NCBI RefSeq assembly: GCF_016918765.2
Contig: NZ_CP092104.1
Coordinates: forward strand, 3,224,001-3,288,000
Direction: 5' to 3'
Origin: Flagellatimonas centrodinii
Lineage (GTDB): Bacteria > Pseudomonadota > Gammaproteobacteria > Nevskiales > Nevskiaceae
DNA: 64,000 nt
Part shown: positions 14,999 through 23,837 of the stretch, in pieces
Numbering within the stretch: the stretch's first letter is position 1
How the letters are laid out: every line of letters begins with the position of its first letter
Position numbers and translations under genes: made by a program
The notes under the pieces: generated by a model
Database searches by the model: none
What the model was told of the DNA's origin: nothing
Seen by the model: only the letters and a program-made list of their open reading frames with translations

Positions 14999-15022
14999 CA
15001 GCCCACGCAGGAGAACGCACCC

Positions 15023-17314
15023 ATGCTACTGGCCACCGACCTCGACGGCACCCTGCTCGGCGGGGACATCGAAGACCGTCTGAAGCTGTATCAGCTGATC
15101 AACCGGCACCCGGACATCAAGCTGGCCTTCGTCACCGGCCGCGGCCTGGAATCGGTGTTGCCCCTACTGACCGACCCCACCCTGCCGCGCCCGGACTACA
15201 TCATCTGTGACGTCGGCGCGACGGTGGTCGATGGCCATACGCTGCAGGCCATCCAGCCGCTTCAGGCAGAGATCGATGCCAACTGGCCGGGGGAACAGGT
15301 CATCGCTCAGGCGCTGGCGGTGGTTCCGGATATCCAGCGCCAGGAGATGCCACAGGAACGCCGCTGCTCCTACTTCTGCAGGGAGGACGCGGTCACCCCG
15401 GCGCTGCGCCGGCAAGTGGAGTCGCTCGGCTGTGACCTGCTGTTCTCAGCCGGCGTCTATCTGGATGTTCTGCCCAAAAACGTGAACAAGGGCTCGACCC
15501 TGCGAAAGCTGGTGCGCCAGCTGGGCGTCGCCGATGGTGCGGTGCTCACCGCGGGCGACACCCTCAATGATCTGTCGATGCTGGACATCGGCTACAAGGC
15601 GGTGGCGGTGGGCGAGTCCGAGCCGGGCTTGCTGGAGGCCACGCGCAACAAGGGGATGGTGCTGCAGGCACAGTCGCCGGGATGCGGCGGCATTCTCGAG
15701 GCGCTGTCGTATTTCGGCTTCCTCGGCGAACACGGTATCGACTCCGAAGTGGAAGCCCGAAAGCCGTTCGGCAAGTCCGAGCTGTTGATGGTGTATCACC
15801 GCCTGCCGTATGAAGAATATCGTGAGAAAGGCGAGCTGAAACGGCGGCAACCGCGATCACCCAACGGCATTCTGCCGACCCTGCTGTCATTCTTTACCGG
15901 CAAACATCGCGGCACCTGGGTGGCATGGGCGATCCACGATGATCCGGACAAGGTATTCGAACGCCATACTGACGTCGACCGCGAGCACTATCCGAATCTC
16001 AGCGCCTGCCGGGTCCCGTTGACGACCCGCGAGGTCGACATCTTCTACAAGCGCTTCTCCAAAGAAGCGTTCTGGCCCCTGCTGCATACGTTCTGGGAGC
16101 GCGCCCGTTTCCGCGAGGAAGACTGGAAGGTGTATCTCGACGTCAACCGAAAGTTCGCCGAGGCGACTGCCGCCGAGGCGGCCAAGGGTGCGCTGGTGTG
16201 GATCCACGATTACAACCTGTGGATGGTGCCGGCCTTCCTCCGCGAGCGTCGTCCGGACCTGAAGATCGCGTTCTTCCACCACACCTACTTCCCGTCGGCC
16301 GACGTGTTCAATGTGGTGCCCTGGCGGCGCGAGATCATCGGCAGCCTGTTGCAGTGCGACTACATCGGCTTCCACATCCCCCGCCAGGTCGAGAACTTCG
16401 TCGATGTCGCCCGCGGCGCGGTGCCACTGAAAACCCTGGAACGCGAAGGCTGCGCGCCGCGGTTCCTTACCTACGGTTGCGCAGTCGGCCTGGACCGCAT
16501 GACCACCTGTATCGACGCCGGCGGCCGCATCGTCCGCCTCGGTGCGCACCCGGTGGGCCTCGACATGAACCGCGTGCGCGAAGCATTGGGGGCGCCGGAG
16601 ACCCAGCGTCGGATGGAGCGGCTGCGCGGTCATCTCAAGGGTCAGCGCATGATCCTGTCGGTCGAGCGGCTCGACTACACCAAGGGCACGCTGGAAAAAC
16701 TGCAGGCCTACGAGCGGATGCTCGAGGACTACCCGGAGCTGCGCGGCAAGGTCACCCTGGTCTGCGTCTGTGTACCGGCCGCCTCGGAAATGACGGTCTA
16801 CGATGAGCTGCAGGAGCAGATCGAACAGACCGCCGGCCGGATCAACGGACAATGGGCGCAGGTCGGCTGGACCCCGCTGCAGTTCTTCTTCCGCAGCCTG
16901 CCGTTCGCCGAGGTGGTGGCCTATTACGCCATGGCCGACGTCATGTGGATCACGCCCCTGCGCGACGGCCTCAATCTGGTCGCCAAGGAATACGTTGCGG
17001 TCCAGGGGCTGTCAGGCGGACGCGGTGTGCTGGTGTTGTCGGAGTTCGCCGGAGCGGCCGCCGAGCTGAAGGGGGCGATCCTCACCAACCCGCATGATCC
17101 GGTGGATCTGGCGGGAGCCTGCTACACCGCGCTCAACATCGGCCGTGCAGAGGCCGAGAGTCGCCTGCGCGGTCTGTTCGAGATCGTCCAGCACCACGAC
17201 CTGCAGCGCTGGGCCGACGAGTTCATGCACCACCTCAGCGATGAGGTGCTGCAGAGCAAGCCACGCGGGAGCTACGGCAGTGTCGAGCACGAACGGGCGA
17301 TGGAGCTGCAGTAA
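15023..17314 (+). CDS. ggpPS: Bifunctional glucosylglycerol-phosphate phosphatase/synthase (GgpPS-type fusion)
   Basis: 763 aa. Residues 1-260 are a HAD phosphatase of the sucrose-phosphatase type: DLDGTLLGGD at 6-15, VTGRGLES, and GDTLNDLSMLD from 178. Residues about 270-760 are a family-20 glycosyltransferase: IHDYNLWMVPAF, FFHHTYFPSADVFN, SVERLDYTKG and the donor loop PLRDGLNLVAKEY. The fusion order (phosphatase first, synthase second) is the one known for Stenotrophomonas-type GgpPS, which makes the osmoprotectant glucosylglycerol from ADP-glucose and glycerol 3-phosphate. Trehalose-6-phosphate synthase is the nearest alternative, but the fused N-terminal phosphatase and the HDYNL variant favour GgpPS. 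The ATG at 15023 has AGGAG upstream. Cytoplasmic. Confidence 0.85.
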   Translation: MLLATDLDGTLLGGDIEDRLKLYQLINRHPDIKLAFVTGRGLESVLPLLTDPTLPRPDYIICDVGATVVDGHTLQAIQPLQAEIDANWPGEQVIAQALAVVPDIQRQEMPQERRCSYFCREDAVTPALRRQVESLGCDLLFSAGVYLDVLPKNVNKGSTLRKLVRQLGVADGAVLTAGDTLNDLSMLDIGYKAVAVGESEPGLLEATRNKGMVLQAQSPGCGGILEALSYFGFLGEHGIDSEVEARKPFGKSELLMVYHRLPYEEYREKGELKRRQPRSPNGILPTLLSFFTGKHRGTWVAWAIHDDPDKVFERHTDVDREHYPNLSACRVPLTTREVDIFYKRFSKEAFWPLLHTFWERARFREEDWKVYLDVNRKFAEATAAEAAKGALVWIHDYNLWMVPAFLRERRPDLKIAFFHHTYFPSADVFNVVPWRREIIGSLLQCDYIGFHIPRQVENFVDVARGAVPLKTLEREGCAPRFLTYGCAVGLDRMTTCIDAGGRIVRLGAHPVGLDMNRVREALGAPETQRRMERLRGHLKGQRMILSVERLDYTKGTLEKLQAYERMLEDYPELRGKVTLVCVCVPAASEMTVYDELQEQIEQTAGRINGQWAQVGWTPLQFFFRSLPFAEVVAYYAMADVMWITPLRDGLNLVAKEYVAVQGLSGGRGVLVLSEFAGAAAELKGAILTNPHDPVDLAGACYTALNIGRAEAESRLRGLFEIVQHHDLQRWADEFMHHLSDEVLQSKPRGSYGSVEHERAMELQ

Positions 17315-17328
17315 GCGCCGCAGGCGCT
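17314..17328. terminator. Hairpin between convergent genes
   Basis: AGCGCC-GCA-GGCGCT overlaps both stop codons. It lacks a T-run; plausibly a bidirectional transcription barrier. Confidence 0.4.
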
Positions 17329-18352
17329 AATCAGCGACCTTCACCACCAACTTGCCGAGGTTGTCGCCGCGCAACAAGCCCATGAAGGCCCCCGGCGCGG
17401 CAGCGAGTCCGACCACCACGTCTTCGCGATAGTGGATGCGGCCCTCGGCCAGCCAGGCCCGCATGTCGGTGTGGAACTCGCGCTGGCGGTGCAGGTGCTC
17501 GCCGATGATGAAGCCCTGCAGCGTCACCCGGTTCACCAGCACACTGCGCATCAGCGCCGCCAGCTGGTTCGGCCCCGGCGGCGGTGCGGTCAGGTTGTAC
17601 CAGGCCACCACGCCACACACCGGCACCCGCGCATGGGTGTTCAGGCGCGGGATCACCGCTTCCAGCACATGGCCGCCGACGTTCTCGAAGTAGACGTCAA
17701 TGCCATCCGGCGTCGCCGCCTTGAGCTGGGCGTAGAGGTCATCCTGATGGTGATCCAGACAGACATCGAAGCCGAGTTCGTCGACGGCCAGCGCGCACTT
17801 CTCGAGGCCGCCGGCAATGCCGACGACACGACAACCCTTGAGCCTGGCGATCTGTCCGACCGTCGCCCCCACCGGTCCGGTGGCGGCGGCCACCACCAGG
17901 GTCTCACCGGCTTGCGGCTGACCGATGTCGAGCAGTCCGACATAGGCGGTGAGCCCCGGCATGCCCAGCACCCCCAGCGCCCAGGACGGATGCGGATCGT
18001 CCGGGTCGAGCCGGCGCACGGCGTTGGCGGGCGCCACCGCGTGGGTCTGCCACCCGGTCATGGCCAGCACCCGGTCGCCGACTTCGAAACCGTCGGCACG
18101 CGACGCCAGCACCCGGCAGACCGTGCCGCCACACATGGTTTCGCCGAGCGCGACCGGCTCGGCATAGGACGGCCCCTCGCTCATGCGACCGCGCATGTAG
18201 GGGTCCAATGACAACCACAGGGTTTCCAGCAGCAGCTCGCCGGGACCGGGATGTTGTGGGCAGGCAACCTCCTCGAGCCGGAAGTCGGCGGGCGTCGGTC
18301 GCCCCTGCGGCCGCTGCGCCAGGACGATGCGGCGGTTGATGTTGGGAATCAT
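17327..18352 (-). CDS. NADPH-dependent CurA/PTGR-type enone reductase
   Basis: 341-aa medium-chain reductase of the zinc-free curcumin/prostaglandin reductase group. N-terminal RRIVLAQRPQGRPTPADF and WLSLDPYMRGRMSE are typical. The nucleotide-binding part has AATGPVGATVGQIARLKG, followed by ENVGGHVLEAVI. It reduces activated double bonds of hydrophobic enals or enones. Last gene of the eight-gene minus-strand operon, 35 nt behind the SDR. Confidence 0.88.
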   Translation of the reverse strand: MIPNINRRIVLAQRPQGRPTPADFRLEEVACPQHPGPGELLLETLWLSLDPYMRGRMSEGPSYAEPVALGETMCGGTVCRVLASRADGFEVGDRVLAMTGWQTHAVAPANAVRRLDPDDPHPSWALGVLGMPGLTAYVGLLDIGQPQAGETLVVAAATGPVGATVGQIARLKGCRVVGIAGGLEKCALAVDELGFDVCLDHHQDDLYAQLKAATPDGIDVYFENVGGHVLEAVIPRLNTHARVPVCGVVAWYNLTAPPPGPNQLAALMRSVLVNRVTLQGFIIGEHLHRQREFHTDMRAWLAEGRIHYREDVVVGLAAAPGAFMGLLRGDNLGKLVVKVAD

Positions 18353-18387
18353 GATGGCTCCGGCAGGCGCGGTCTGGGACGGTGAGC

Positions 18388-19158
18388 CTACGCGGTCATG
18401 CCGCCATCCACCACCAGATCGCTGCCGGTCATGTAGCTGGATTCGTCGCTGGCCAGAAACACCACGGTCTGCGCGATCTCGGCGGGGTCAGCGAAACGCC
18501 CCATGGGGATGCGCGCCAGCGTCTTGGCGACGAAGGCTTCGGCCTCATCGGCGGGTAGCGTGCCCATCGCCCCGGACACCAACTGCGTCGCCGCAAAGCC
18601 GGGACAGACCGCATTGATGCGGATCGGGTATCCGGCCCGCGCACAGTGAATGGCCGCCGCCCGCGTCAACAGGCGTACCGCCGCCTTGCTGGCGTTGTAG
18701 GCGACAATGATGGGCTCGCCGATCAGGCCTTCGATGGAGGCGATGTTGATGATCGAGCCGCCCTTTTCCTTCATCCGGGCAATCGCCATCTGGGTGCCGA
18801 GAAAGACGGCATCGGCATTCACCGCCTGGGTCTTCTTCCAGTCGGCGAAACTCAGGGTTTCGATGTCGCCGAGCAGGGCGATACCGGCATTGTTGACGAG
18901 GACGTCGATCCCACCGAAATGCTGCTCGGCGAGATCCAGCACCCCGGTCCAGTCGGACTCGACCGTGACATCGTGGCGGCAGAAGGCCACCCGCTGACCA
19001 CTGGCGTCCATCCGCTCGGCCGCGGCCCTGCCCTCGGCGACATCGAGGTCGGTGATCAACACCTTGGCCCCCTGCGCCAACAGCCGTTCCGCCGCCGCCA
19101 GCCCCAGCCCGCGGGCACCCCCGGTGATCACACAGACCTTGTTTTCCACCCGCTTCAT
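18388..19158 (-). CDS. Short-chain dehydrogenase/reductase
   Basis: 256-aa classical SDR: cofactor loop TGGARGLG (12-19), Asp37-type NAD preference (ITDLD), NNAG at 89-92, Ser141 and the YNASK motif with Tyr154/Lys158. It oxidises or reduces an alcohol/ketone; the substrate is not readable. Its ATG overlaps the stop of the upstream esterase by 4 nt, so the two are translationally coupled. Confidence 0.9.
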   Translation of the reverse strand: MKRVENKVCVITGGARGLGLAAAERLLAQGAKVLITDLDVAEGRAAAERMDASGQRVAFCRHDVTVESDWTGVLDLAEQHFGGIDVLVNNAGIALLGDIETLSFADWKKTQAVNADAVFLGTQMAIARMKEKGGSIINIASIEGLIGEPIIVAYNASKAAVRLLTRAAAIHCARAGYPIRINAVCPGFAATQLVSGAMGTLPADEAEAFVAKTLARIPMGRFADPAEIAQTVVFLASDESSYMTGSDLVVDGGMTA

Positions 19159-20099
19159 GACAAGGCCTCACGCAGCTCGGCGCCCAACTGTTGCAGGGCG
19201 GTACGGGCTGAGGGAATCAGGCCATCCATCGAGAAGCAGCCGTGAATCTGGTCATCGAGTGCGGTGAAGCGGACCGGTACGCCGGCCTTGCGCAGGATAT
19301 CGGCGTAGGCGATGCCGTCATCGCGAAGCGGGTCGAACCCGCACACCAGAATGCTGGCAGGCGGCAGCCCGCCATGCGACGGCGCCAGCAACGGCGACAC
19401 CCGCCAGTCGTCTACCGGGGGCGTGTCACCGAGGTAGTTGCCGAGGAAGTAGCCCATCAGGTCGGCTGTGAGGAAGTAACCCTCCGCATTCTCTTCATGA
19501 CTGGGGCGTCCGCCCCGGGCATCGGCCACCGGGTAGATCAGCAGCTGATATTTCAGCGGCGGGGCATCGCCGTCGCGAGACATCAGTGACACCACCGCCG
19601 CCAGATTGCCACCCGCCGAGTCACCGGCAACGGCGAGCCGCGAGGCGTCGATGCCGAGCGTCCCCGCCTGCGCTGCGACCCAGCGCGTTGCCGCCAGACA
19701 GTCCTCAACCGCCGCGGGGAACGGCGCTTCCGGCGCCAGCCGATAATCGACCGATACCACCACGCAATGTGCAGCGTTGCAGAGTGTCCGACAGAGCACG
19801 TCATAGAGCGCGATATCGCCGATCACAAAACCGCCGCCGTGAAAGAAGACCGTGGCCGGCAAGGCCTGATCGGGTACCGCACCGGCAGGACGGTAAAGAC
19901 GCAGGGGCACCGGCCCTGCAGGGCCATCGGCCTGCAGGTCACGCACCTCGGCAACCGGCTCGGGTACGCCCTGTAGGGCGCCGAGCCCGGCACTGGCGGC
20001 CATTCGCGCCTGAACCGGCGGCAGTTGATCGAGCGTGGGCTGCCCACTGGCCGCCATCAAATCGAGGACCTTGCGGGCATCGGGGTCGAGGGAAGTCAT
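19155..20099 (-). CDS. HSL-type alpha/beta hydrolase (esterase)
   Basis: 314 aa. The oxyanion-hole motif FFHGGGFVIGD (HGGG at 87-90) and nucleophile GDSAGGN (Ser161) define the hormone-sensitive-lipase family. The acid is in GFDPLRDDG and the His in DQIHGCFSM. It hydrolyses short- to medium-chain esters or lactones in the cytoplasm. In the operon it could open an ester or lactone intermediate. 15 nt behind the saccharopine-dehydrogenase-like gene. Confidence 0.9.
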   Translation of the reverse strand: MTSLDPDARKVLDLMAASGQPTLDQLPPVQARMAASAGLGALQGVPEPVAEVRDLQADGPAGPVPLRLYRPAGAVPDQALPATVFFHGGGFVIGDIALYDVLCRTLCNAAHCVVVSVDYRLAPEAPFPAAVEDCLAATRWVAAQAGTLGIDASRLAVAGDSAGGNLAAVVSLMSRDGDAPPLKYQLLIYPVADARGGRPSHEENAEGYFLTADLMGYFLGNYLGDTPPVDDWRVSPLLAPSHGGLPPASILVCGFDPLRDDGIAYADILRKAGVPVRFTALDDQIHGCFSMDGLIPSARTALQQLGAELREALS

Positions 20100-20114
20100 C
20101 GTCAGTCCTCGTCG

Positions 20115-21233
20115 TCAGTGGTGGGTCATGATCGGCTTGCTGGCCAGGCCGAAGCTCTGCAGCACCCCGAGCAATTCGCGGTGGCCAAAGGCCTGGCAGC
20201 CGGAGGCGAAACCATAGCGCTTGGGCGGCGCCTGCAACAGGTGATACGCCGCATAGGCCTGCATCAGCCCGGTCTGCTTGTAGTTGCAGGTGCCGTGGAT
20301 CACGCAGTGCACCCGGCCCAGCGGGCCGCTCGCATGCACCGAGTCCACCGAGGTATTGATGCGCTGGTTCTCGCGCGGTGGCATGCCGGCCTGCAGGCTG
20401 GCGGCCATGTCGGACAGCGCCTTCTCCTGCTCAGCCTTGGGCATCTTCTTGATCTGCTCTTCGACCACGCTGGTGATCTGCACCACGCCTTCCATCACCG
20501 TACGGTCGAACACGCCGCCCATGGCCTTGACGTTGGCGACACGGGGATCGTTCTTGAACCACACCGGATGCGCGGTGCCGCCCCAGGGCAATGCCATCGC
20601 CACTTCGTGCTGGCCTGGCACGATGTATTCGGCCCTGGCGGTGGGCGCCCACTGCACGTACTGGTTCTGCTCCAGATAGAAGAAGTCGGCGGTGAGAATG
20701 CTGAAGATGGTCTGGGTGGAAGCGTAGGTCGGGAACCCGCGCCAGAGCACCAGAATGTCCAGCGTATCCAGCCCCGGCGTTTCCAGGCAGAGGTTGGCGG
20801 CAATCTCGCCGGTGGTGTACATCTGGGCAATGCCCGGCGACAACAGCAGCTGGCGCTCCGCGTACTTGGCGCCCCAGTGCTCTTCACACCACATCATCCA
20901 GTTCTGCTCACCATTGGTATCGGTGTAGTGACAACCGGCGGCATAGGCGGCCTCGACCGCCTCGGGGCCGTACTTCATGAACGGCCCGACCATGTTGCAG
21001 ACCACCTTGGCGCCACTGAACAGTTCGGTCAACGCGGCGGTGGTGTGTTCGACCTCGACGATGTCGTACTCGGCATTTTCGATCCCGGGCACCTTGTCGA
21101 GCACCTCGCGGATACGCTTGGCATCACGCCCGGCGGCGATGAACGGCGTGCGGTACTCCCGCAGGTACTCGGCGACGAGACGACCGGTGTAGCCGGTCAC
21201 ACCATAGATCACGACGGGTTTCTTGCTGCTCAT
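20115..21233 (-). CDS. Saccharopine-dehydrogenase-like NAD(P)-binding protein
   Basis: 372 aa starting MSSKKPVVIYGVTGYTG, a Rossmann start of the saccharopine dehydrogenase/trans-acting enoyl reductase type. It is followed by VAEYLREYRTPFIAAGRD, VVCNMVGPFMKYGPEAVEA and the GCHYTDTNGEQNW motif. The second half has an unfamiliar catalytic domain. AGGAGAG precedes the ATG. True lysine-pathway saccharopine dehydrogenase is unlikely in this context; relatives reduce lipid-linked double bonds or ketones. Confidence 0.8.
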   Translation of the reverse strand: MSSKKPVVIYGVTGYTGRLVAEYLREYRTPFIAAGRDAKRIREVLDKVPGIENAEYDIVEVEHTTAALTELFSGAKVVCNMVGPFMKYGPEAVEAAYAAGCHYTDTNGEQNWMMWCEEHWGAKYAERQLLLSPGIAQMYTTGEIAANLCLETPGLDTLDILVLWRGFPTYASTQTIFSILTADFFYLEQNQYVQWAPTARAEYIVPGQHEVAMALPWGGTAHPVWFKNDPRVANVKAMGGVFDRTVMEGVVQITSVVEEQIKKMPKAEQEKALSDMAASLQAGMPPRENQRINTSVDSVHASGPLGRVHCVIHGTCNYKQTGLMQAYAAYHLLQAPPKRYGFASGCQAFGHRELLGVLQSFGLASKPIMTHH

Positions 21234-21274
21234 GTGGTTCTCTCCTGATGGTTGTAGTGACAGCCTGAGCACAG

Positions 21275-23323
21275 TCAGGCGGATTGCGATTCCCGCGCCC
21301 GCCACTGGTAGTCGATGGACTCCTGGGCGAACCGCACGAAATAGTCGATGGCGTCGGGATTCATCATGGCGTCGCGGCTGGCGGCCTTGGCCAGCGGCAT
21401 GCCGGTCAGAATCTTGCGGACCGGAATTTCCATTTTCTTGCCGGTCAGGGTGTAAGGCACCTGATCGATCGCATAGACGCGATCGGGCACATGGCGCGGG
21501 CTGCAGTCGCTGCGCAGCCGCTGATTGATCCGCTCCCGCAGGCCGGCGTCGAGGGTGAAGCCCGGCTTGAGCTTGATGAACAGCGGCATGAAGAAGTGCC
21601 CTCCCGGCAGCTCGCAGCAGACGATGAGGCTGTCGGCAATCTCCGGCATCTGCTCGACGGCACGGTAGATCTCGGCAGTCCCGATGCGCACCCCGAAACG
21701 ATTCAGGGTGGAGTCGCTGCGACCGTAGATGTAGCACCCGCCACGGTCGTTGATCTTGATGAAATCACCGTGTCGCCAGACGCCGGGGAACACGTTGAAG
21801 TAGGCGTCGTGATAGCGGCTGCCGTCATCGTCGTTCCAGAAAAAGATCGGCATCGACGGAAACGGGGTCAACACCACCAACTCGCCCACCTCCCCCGGCG
21901 CCGACGGCGTGCCATCGTCGCGCCAGGCATGGACATCCATGCCCAGCAATCGGGTCTGGATCTCACCGGCGTACACCGGCAGCAGCGGTGCTGCCCCGAC
22001 AAAGCCACTGCAGAGTTCGGTGCCGCCGGACTGCGAGGTCACCCAGAGGTCGCTCTTGACGCAGCGATAGAACCAGTCGAAGGTCTCCGGGGTCGACGGC
22101 GCGCCGGCAACCACGATGGCCTCAAGCCGGGACAGGTCGTAGGTCTCCCCAGGCCGCAGCCCGGCCTTTTCCATCATCTGCACAAAGGTGGGGCTGGCGC
22201 CAAAACTGGTGGTACCGGTATCGGCGGCGAGTTGCCACAGGAATTCCGGCCCTGGATGCGCCGGATTGCCGTCGTAGAGCACCGCGGCGCTGCCGGCAAA
22301 CAAGGCGGCCAGCAGGATGTTCCACATCATCCAGCCGGTGGTGCTGTAAAAAAACATGGTCGAGCCAGGGCGCAGGTTGATGTGGAAATGCATCAACTTC
22401 ATGTGCTCGACCAGCACCCCGACATGACTGTGCACGATCGCCTTGGGCAGACCGGTGGTGCCGGACGAGAACACCACCCACAGTGGATGGTCGTGGCCGA
22501 CCCGTTCGAACCGGAATTGCTCGCGCGGGACATCGCGATGCTGCAGCAGCCGCCGCCAGGACAGCACGTTGGGCAGGTCCGGCAGCGGCGCCTCCGGCTG
22601 CAGATAGTCGAGCCAGATCACCCGCTCCAGCGACGGCAACGACGCGACAATACGGCGGACCTCCCCTTCCCGCTTGAAGTCCTTGCCACCGAAGCGATAG
22701 CCATCGGCGGCGAACAGGACCTTCGGTTCGATCTGGGCGAAGCGGTCGATCACCGTCTGCACGCCGAATTCCGGCGCCGCCGATGACCACACCGCACCGA
22801 TGGCGGTGGACGCCATCATCGCCACCGCCGTTTCCGGCACATTGGGCATGTAGGACACCACCCGGTCACCCGGTTCGACACCGAGGGTTCGCAGCTGGGT
22901 GGCAACAATTCGCACCTGACGACCCAATTCCTGCCAGCTCATGGTCGCCAGCGGACGCAGCTCAGAGCTGTGGTGGAACACGGTTTCGCCCGGTGCCGCG
23001 CTGGCTTCGTAGCGCAGCAGGTGCTCGGCGTAGTTCACCTTCGAACCCACGAACCACTGGCTGCCCTGCATCTCGGGTCGGTCCAGCACCTGATCGGGTT
23101 GGGTGTCGGACAGAATCTCGAAGTAATCCCAGATCGAGCCCCAGAAGCCGGCGGTGTCGGTGACCGACCACTGCCAGAGTGCGTTGTAGTCCTCGAAGCG
23201 CTTGCCGCGGTTGCGCGCCAGCCACCCCATGTAGTGCGTGATCTGCGCGTTCTGGGCGAACTCGGGACGCGGTGTCCACAACCAGTCGCCTTCCTGCAGC
23301 TTTCGCTTGAGATCATCCGCCAT
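21275..23323 (-). CDS. Acetoacetyl-CoA synthetase-type acyl-CoA ligase
   Basis: 682-aa ANL-superfamily enzyme. The N-terminal ACS-like cap includes FWGSIWDYFEI. The AMP-binding P-loop is VVFSSGTTGLPKAIVHSHVG, followed by YSTTGWMMWNILL, QSGGTELCSGF and the hinge YGRSDSTLNRFGVRIGTAEI. The catalytic lysine is in LTGKKMEIPVRKIL. Overall it follows acetoacetate-CoA ligase (AacS) rather than acetyl-CoA synthetase. The biological acid could be acetoacetate or another keto acid from the pathway. The ATG at 23323 has AAGGGGG upstream; upstream in-frame sequence is non-conserved. Confidence 0.88.
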   Translation of the reverse strand: MADDLKRKLQEGDWLWTPRPEFAQNAQITHYMGWLARNRGKRFEDYNALWQWSVTDTAGFWGSIWDYFEILSDTQPDQVLDRPEMQGSQWFVGSKVNYAEHLLRYEASAAPGETVFHHSSELRPLATMSWQELGRQVRIVATQLRTLGVEPGDRVVSYMPNVPETAVAMMASTAIGAVWSSAAPEFGVQTVIDRFAQIEPKVLFAADGYRFGGKDFKREGEVRRIVASLPSLERVIWLDYLQPEAPLPDLPNVLSWRRLLQHRDVPREQFRFERVGHDHPLWVVFSSGTTGLPKAIVHSHVGVLVEHMKLMHFHINLRPGSTMFFYSTTGWMMWNILLAALFAGSAAVLYDGNPAHPGPEFLWQLAADTGTTSFGASPTFVQMMEKAGLRPGETYDLSRLEAIVVAGAPSTPETFDWFYRCVKSDLWVTSQSGGTELCSGFVGAAPLLPVYAGEIQTRLLGMDVHAWRDDGTPSAPGEVGELVVLTPFPSMPIFFWNDDDGSRYHDAYFNVFPGVWRHGDFIKINDRGGCYIYGRSDSTLNRFGVRIGTAEIYRAVEQMPEIADSLIVCCELPGGHFFMPLFIKLKPGFTLDAGLRERINQRLRSDCSPRHVPDRVYAIDQVPYTLTGKKMEIPVRKILTGMPLAKAASRDAMMNPDAIDYFVRFAQESIDYQWRARESQSA

Positions 23324-23363
23324 GTGCCGTCCCCCTTCTTGTTGATCGGTCGCCGTCGTCATC

Positions 23364-23822
23364 TCAGCGGACGGCGTACACGTCGTATGTGACCTGCAGT
23401 GTTTCCAGGTTGCCCTCGCCAACACCGATGCACAGGCAGCGTTCGAGATCGGCATACGCGGGATGGGCGCAGCGCAACCGCGGAACCGTTCGCAGGTGCA
23501 GCAGCGGCGGGATGTCACCCTTTAGAAACCGCTCGTAGGCATCGACCCCGAGATCGCTGAGACCCGGATAGTTGATGTGGATCAGCGCGCCATCATCGGT
23601 CTCGATGGTCCCCTGGACGTTCAACTCGGCGACCCCGTCGCGGCGCAGGGTGAGAAAGTCGGCGCCCTGCGCGGCCATGGTGCCGCGAATCCGCGGACCG
23701 AGGACCTCGCCCCCGGCGATCCAGAAGTTGACGCGAATGCCCTCGGCGACGGGCCCCACCACCTGGGGCGGATGCAGCCGCGCCTGGTAGCGGAAAAGAT
23801 GTTCGGTATTCAGGGCATGCAT
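23364..23822 (-). CDS. DUF3237-family protein
   Basis: 152 aa. It has the DUF3237 pattern: an N-terminal strand LFRYQARLHPPQVVGPV, then VNFWIAGGEVLGPRIRGTM and GADFLTLRRDGVAELNVQGT. A small beta-barrel of unknown activity, frequently found beside catabolic SDR and CoA-ligase genes. GGGAG lies 7 nt before the ATG. 40 nt upstream of the ligase gene. Confidence 0.8.
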   Translation of the reverse strand: MHALNTEHLFRYQARLHPPQVVGPVAEGIRVNFWIAGGEVLGPRIRGTMAAQGADFLTLRRDGVAELNVQGTIETDDGALIHINYPGLSDLGVDAYERFLKGDIPPLLHLRTVPRLRCAHPAYADLERCLCIGVGEGNLETLQVTYDVYAVR

Positions 23823-23837
23823 CTCAGATCTCCCGGG

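Noticed and set aside
21234-21737. N-terminal extension of the saccharopine-dehydrogenase-like protein
   Set aside because: The upstream open frame overlaps the CoA-ligase gene and is its shadow; the ATG at 21233 has a good AGGAG.
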